From JBHGAV01 sp041946685 (lineage in GTDB: Bacteria; Acidobacteriota; Terriglobia; Bryobacterales; Bryobacteraceae): 26,598 nucleotides of DNA. This document shows, in pieces, positions 23,866 through 26,598 of this stretch (position 1 is its first letter; each line of letters starts with the position of its first letter). A program made the translations under genes and the position numbers. The stretch spans positions 1 to 26,598 of the forward strand of contig JBHGAV010000055.1 of the NCBI GenBank assembly GCA_041946685.1. Reading direction: 5' to 3'. The notes under the pieces are model-generated. The model was not told where the DNA came from and made no database searches. It saw only the letters and a list, made by a program, of their open reading frames with translations.

Positions 23866-26200
23866 GTTTTTTATCGGCCCGCTTCTTCCAGACCGCTTCG
23901 CGGTAACTGTCCGTGAGGCGGGCCGTGGCCCTTCTTATATCCCAGTTGGCCTCAACCTCTGCCCGGGCCCGAGCGGCCATCGCCGCCGCCAGATGGGGTT
24001 GCTCGAAGAGGGACAAGACCGCCGCCGCGAAGCCCGACGCGTCGTCCGCCAGCCGGCAGATCTCACCATCAACTCCCGTCAACCCCTCGGCGCCGAGGCG
24101 CGTCGACACGACGGGAATCCCGGCCGCGAACGCCTCCAGAAGCTTCACGCGCACTCCCGACCCGCTGAGTACGGGGCAGACCAGAACCGCGTAGCGGCCA
24201 AGGGGCTCCCGGATATCCTCCACCGAACCGCATAGTTCCACGTGATCCAAGCTGTGGAACGAGTGTGGGGGCGGTGGATCGCTGCCGACCACGATTAGAC
24301 GTGCGGACGGGATGCGGGCGACGACCGACGGCAGAACTTCCGTGATGAACCAGGCAAGAGCGGCCTGATTGGGTAGGTGCCGGAAACTGCCGACGAAGAG
24401 CATCGTGTGGAGTTCGCGGGCTTCTTGCGGATAGCGGTAGCGCGCGGTGTCAATGGCGGCTCGCTGCCCCGCATGGATCCTTCCTTTGAGCTCGGGCAGA
24501 AAGGACAGCAGGTGCTCGCGGTTCTCACGGCTGCAAGTCTGAATCAGATCCAGGCGCTTCAGCATCCGGGTCTCGTAGTGGAGGGCTCGCAGATACTCCA
24601 CCCCGGCCTTGAGCCGCTCCAGAAAGCCATACTGGTGCCTCCAGCCGCGGGCGATCGACTGGAAATAGATGTCGTGCTCGAACAAAGCGCAGACCAGACG
24701 GCCGAACGGGGAGGCGTACTGGCCGAGAGGCGTGTATTCGAGCTGGACGACGTCGATCTGACGAGTGTGAATCTGGCGATGAATGAGCCACTGGAGCTGA
24801 TCCTCGTCAAACTCCCGCACCGCGTGCGGCAGGATGGAAGCGGCAGTGAAGGGTTTCGTGTTCGTCTTCAGCGGAAGCTCGACCGATGCGCAAATCTGCT
24901 TCAGCGGCTCGTGTGCGGCAGCCTCTCCGGGATAGTGCAGGAGGGCGATCAGGTGCACCTCGCAGTGGTTGGGTAGTTCCCTGAGGGTCTGGTACATGAA
25001 GACGCCGCCGCCGTGCACCGGGGGAAGGACCGGGTAAGGAGAAACAAAGAGTACTCGAAGCCGTTCCGGTCGGGCGGGGATCTCCGCAAAGCGATCCCGG
25101 AAGTAACCGCCAAGCGGCCGGCGGAATGCCTCGGTGTCGCCGACTAAAGCCAGGCTGCGCGCTCGCCAGCGGCTTCGGGCAGCCTGAGGGAGCTGGCGGA
25201 ATGCGCGGCAGATGCCCCCGAGCGTGCTCCGCTCGGGCGAGTCGCCAAGAACAGCGCTGACCAGCGCTCCCGAGTAGGTGAAGAAGAAGTGCGAGAGCAG
25301 GCGACGCCACTCGTGGATGTTCTTCCAGGTCCAGAGAATGAAGTTCTTGGCGAGCACGGCTCGAATCTGCGCTTCCGTGAACCGTTTCCCGATTGTTCCC
25401 CGGTGCTCGTGGTAAACCACGCTGCGGGGTTGATAGAGGACCTTCCAGCCACGCTTCCAGGCAAGATAGCCAAGATCGGTGTCCTCCAGGTAGAAGGGGG
25501 CCAGCAAGGCATCGAAGCCGCCTAACTCCAGGAACTTCCGCCGGTCGTAGGCCGTCGATCCGCCGCCGCCGTAAAAACACGGATACAGGTCCTGGATCCC
25601 CTCGTCAATGCGGTGACGCACCCGAAGCGCTCCGTCCGCCCACCAGCCTTGAGAGAGTCCCGTCTCTTCCCGGCGCTTGGCAGGATCCGAGAAGAAGATC
25701 TGGCAGGAAACCGAAAACACATGGTCGTCGGTGAAGCCATCCAGCAAAGGCTGGAGGAAGTCCGGCTCGACGCGCATGTCGTTGTTGAGGAGGACGACAA
25801 TGTCGTTTCGCGCAGCTCGGAAACCTGCGTTGGAACCGCCGCCGAAGCCGAGGTTACTGGGCATCTCAAGCACCTTGACGGAGGGAAACATGTCCCGCAG
25901 CAGGTCGGTAGTGCCGTCGCTGGAAGCGTTATCCACCACGATGATCTCGTTATCGGAGTTGCCGGCCAGTGCCGACACCACTGAAGGCAGGTACCTCTCG
26001 AGCAGCTCGCGCGCATTCCAGGTCGGGATGACCACCGTCGCGGCCGAACGGGAGGGCCGGCTTTCGACGCGGCGCGGCTTGCGGGGGAGGAATTGCCACA
26101 GGAGATCGGTGAAGGCCAGGACGATCCCGGCCAGAAGCAGAAGGAAGGGGGAAACCAGGATCAGCGGCAACGCCCGGACCAGACGAAGCAGTCGCCCCAT
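23840..26200 (-). CDS. Two-domain glycosyltransferase: GT2 fused to GT4, with N-terminal membrane segment
   Basis: The 786-residue protein begins with a hydrophobic segment (about 11-36), then a GT-A domain with VVIPTWNARELL, VDNASSDG (89-96), NLGFGGGSNAG, the NND metal motif (139-141) and YLEDTDL (ED 239-240). After a linker (about 310-378) a second, GT-B type domain starts at LRVLFVSPYP (381-390) with HGGGVF, continues with FVGSFRHLPNQ (602-612), and has the donor site SGSGVRVKLLEAFAAG with E689. It probably carries out two consecutive transfers while membrane-attached. Either domain has the size of a complete enzyme, so a fusion is more likely than a sequencing artefact. It starts 1 nt after the coiled-coil gene's stop (TAGCATG). 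The 3' end overlaps the secreted-protein gene by 26 nt. Confidence 0.9.
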   Translation of the reverse strand: MGRLLRLVRALPLILVSPFLLLLAGIVLAFTDLLWQFLPRKPRRVESRPSRSAATVVIPTWNARELLERYLPSVVSALAGNSDNEIIVVDNASSDGTTDLLRDMFPSVKVLEMPSNLGFGGGSNAGFRAARNDIVVLLNNDMRVEPDFLQPLLDGFTDDHVFSVSCQIFFSDPAKRREETGLSQGWWADGALRVRHRIDEGIQDLYPCFYGGGGSTAYDRRKFLELGGFDALLAPFYLEDTDLGYLAWKRGWKVLYQPRSVVYHEHRGTIGKRFTEAQIRAVLAKNFILWTWKNIHEWRRLLSHFFFTYSGALVSAVLGDSPERSTLGGICRAFRQLPQAARSRWRARSLALVGDTEAFRRPLGGYFRDRFAEIPARPERLRVLFVSPYPVLPPVHGGGVFMYQTLRELPNHCEVHLIALLHYPGEAAAHEPLKQICASVELPLKTNTKPFTAASILPHAVREFDEDQLQWLIHRQIHTRQIDVVQLEYTPLGQYASPFGRLVCALFEHDIYFQSIARGWRHQYGFLERLKAGVEYLRALHYETRMLKRLDLIQTCSRENREHLLSFLPELKGRIHAGQRAAIDTARYRYPQEARELHTMLFVGSFRHLPNQAALAWFITEVLPSVVARIPSARLIVVGSDPPPPHSFHSLDHVELCGSVEDIREPLGRYAVLVCPVLSGSGVRVKLLEAFAAGIPVVSTRLGAEGLTGVDGEICRLADDASGFAAAVLSLFEQPHLAAAMAARARAEVEANWDIRRATARLTDSYREAVWKKRADKKPTSPSAGS

Positions 26201-26201
26201 G

Positions 26202-26598
26202 CTAGCCGTTCCGCAGCCGAGGCCCTACGCCGAGGGCGGTGCCGAGCTTCACCCACCGGGATGCACGCACCAGCGCCAGGCTGGCGGTAAGATCCTGCAC
26301 CTGCCGGTCGAGACTGCGGGCCCACTCGGTACGTTCCTCCAATGTGCTTTCGACTTTGTGCAGAGCCTCCACACATTGAGCCAGCTCCGCGCACTTGCCG
26401 GCCAGTTGCTGAGTCAGCCTCCGCTCGGTCTCAACCGCCCACTCTGCCTTGGCCCGGTTGTCCTGCTCGAGTTCGGAAATCTTGGCCTCATAGCCTGTGC
26501 TCTGGGCCTGCAGCTCTTGCTGGAGGGCGCGAATCGATGACGCTGCCTCCTCCAGCTTGTGGTTCAACTGCTCGGCCCAGCGGTTGCTCTCCTCAAGC
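26202..26598 (-). CDS. C-terminal part of a coiled-coil protein in the polysaccharide cluster (5' end outside window)
   Basis: The frame is open to the window edge, so only the last ~131 residues are seen. They form a long heptad-rich coiled coil with repeated W-A units: NRWAEQL, AEWAVETERRL and TEWARSLDRQV. It ends SRWVKLGTALGVGPRLRNG, a tail common on coiled-coil extensions of methyltransferases or glycosyltransferases in O-antigen type clusters. A TTG within the frame (26567) could be mistaken for the start, but the coiled coil clearly continues upstream (LEESNRWAEQLNHK). It may set chain length or scaffold enzymes, as coiled coils do in some polysaccharide systems; that is inference. Confidence 0.75.
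   Translation of the reverse strand, partial: LEESNRWAEQLNHKLEEAASSIRALQQELQAQSTGYEAKISELEQDNRAKAEWAVETERRLTQQLAGKCAELAQCVEALHKVESTLEERTEWARSLDRQVQDLTASLALVRASRWVKLGTALGVGPRLRNG

Overview
The window is dense, GC-rich bacterial chromosome that includes a replication-origin type neighbourhood (dnaA-dnaN-gyrB). The gene set suggests Acidobacteriota, probably the Solibacter/Bryobacter side: futalosine-pathway menaquinone synthesis (MqnD), a small secreted protein of an Acidobacteria-like type, HEAT-repeat secreted protein, a large glycosyltransferase cluster and a dnaA-dnaN-gyrB order without recF. This taxonomic call is inference from gene content only; no 16S gene is present.

Layout. 1-59: 3'-truncated tRNA-Ile2(CAU), minus strand. 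134-2627: SorC-type regulator with dyad operators, followed by a Tat-exported LarA-like (nickel-pincer lactate racemase family) enzyme. 2795-3199: small secreted protein. 3207-7189 (minus): merR, ctpA-type protease and guaA, with a consensus TATAAT plus a perfect 12-bp palindrome between merR and ctp. GuaA is of the long, human-like architecture. 7261-9660: small CxxC protein, HEAT-repeat lipoprotein and mqnD. 9819-11116: comF-like phosphoribosyltransferase, whose true start seems non-canonical, overlapping an HNH nuclease. 11110-11739: infC, divergent from dnaA.

11740-17375: the replication block. The 437-bp infC/dnaA spacer has AT-rich interleaved inverted repeats and a tandem pair of DnaA-box-like sites. 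dnaA, dnaN and gyrB follow on the plus strand, with an AT-rich spacer and a good promoter before dnaN. A functional origin is likely near here, but which spacer holds it cannot be decided from sequence reading alone.

17385-26598 (mostly minus): alr at the end of a surface-polysaccharide cluster containing a DUF1972/GT4 enzyme, three GT2 enzymes, a DPM/DPG-like GT2, a GT2-GT4 fusion and the C-terminus of a coiled-coil protein. The genes are tightly packed (several 1-4 nt overlaps) and read towards gyrB. One small secreted protein gene (23392-23865) sits antisense inside this cluster.

No insertion sequence, prophage, CRISPR array or rRNA was seen. The most unusual items are the Tat-LarA protein with its dyad-rich regulator promoter, the palindrome-in-promoter after merR, the eukaryote-like GuaA, the comF start, and the antisense gene embedded in the glycosyltransferase operon.
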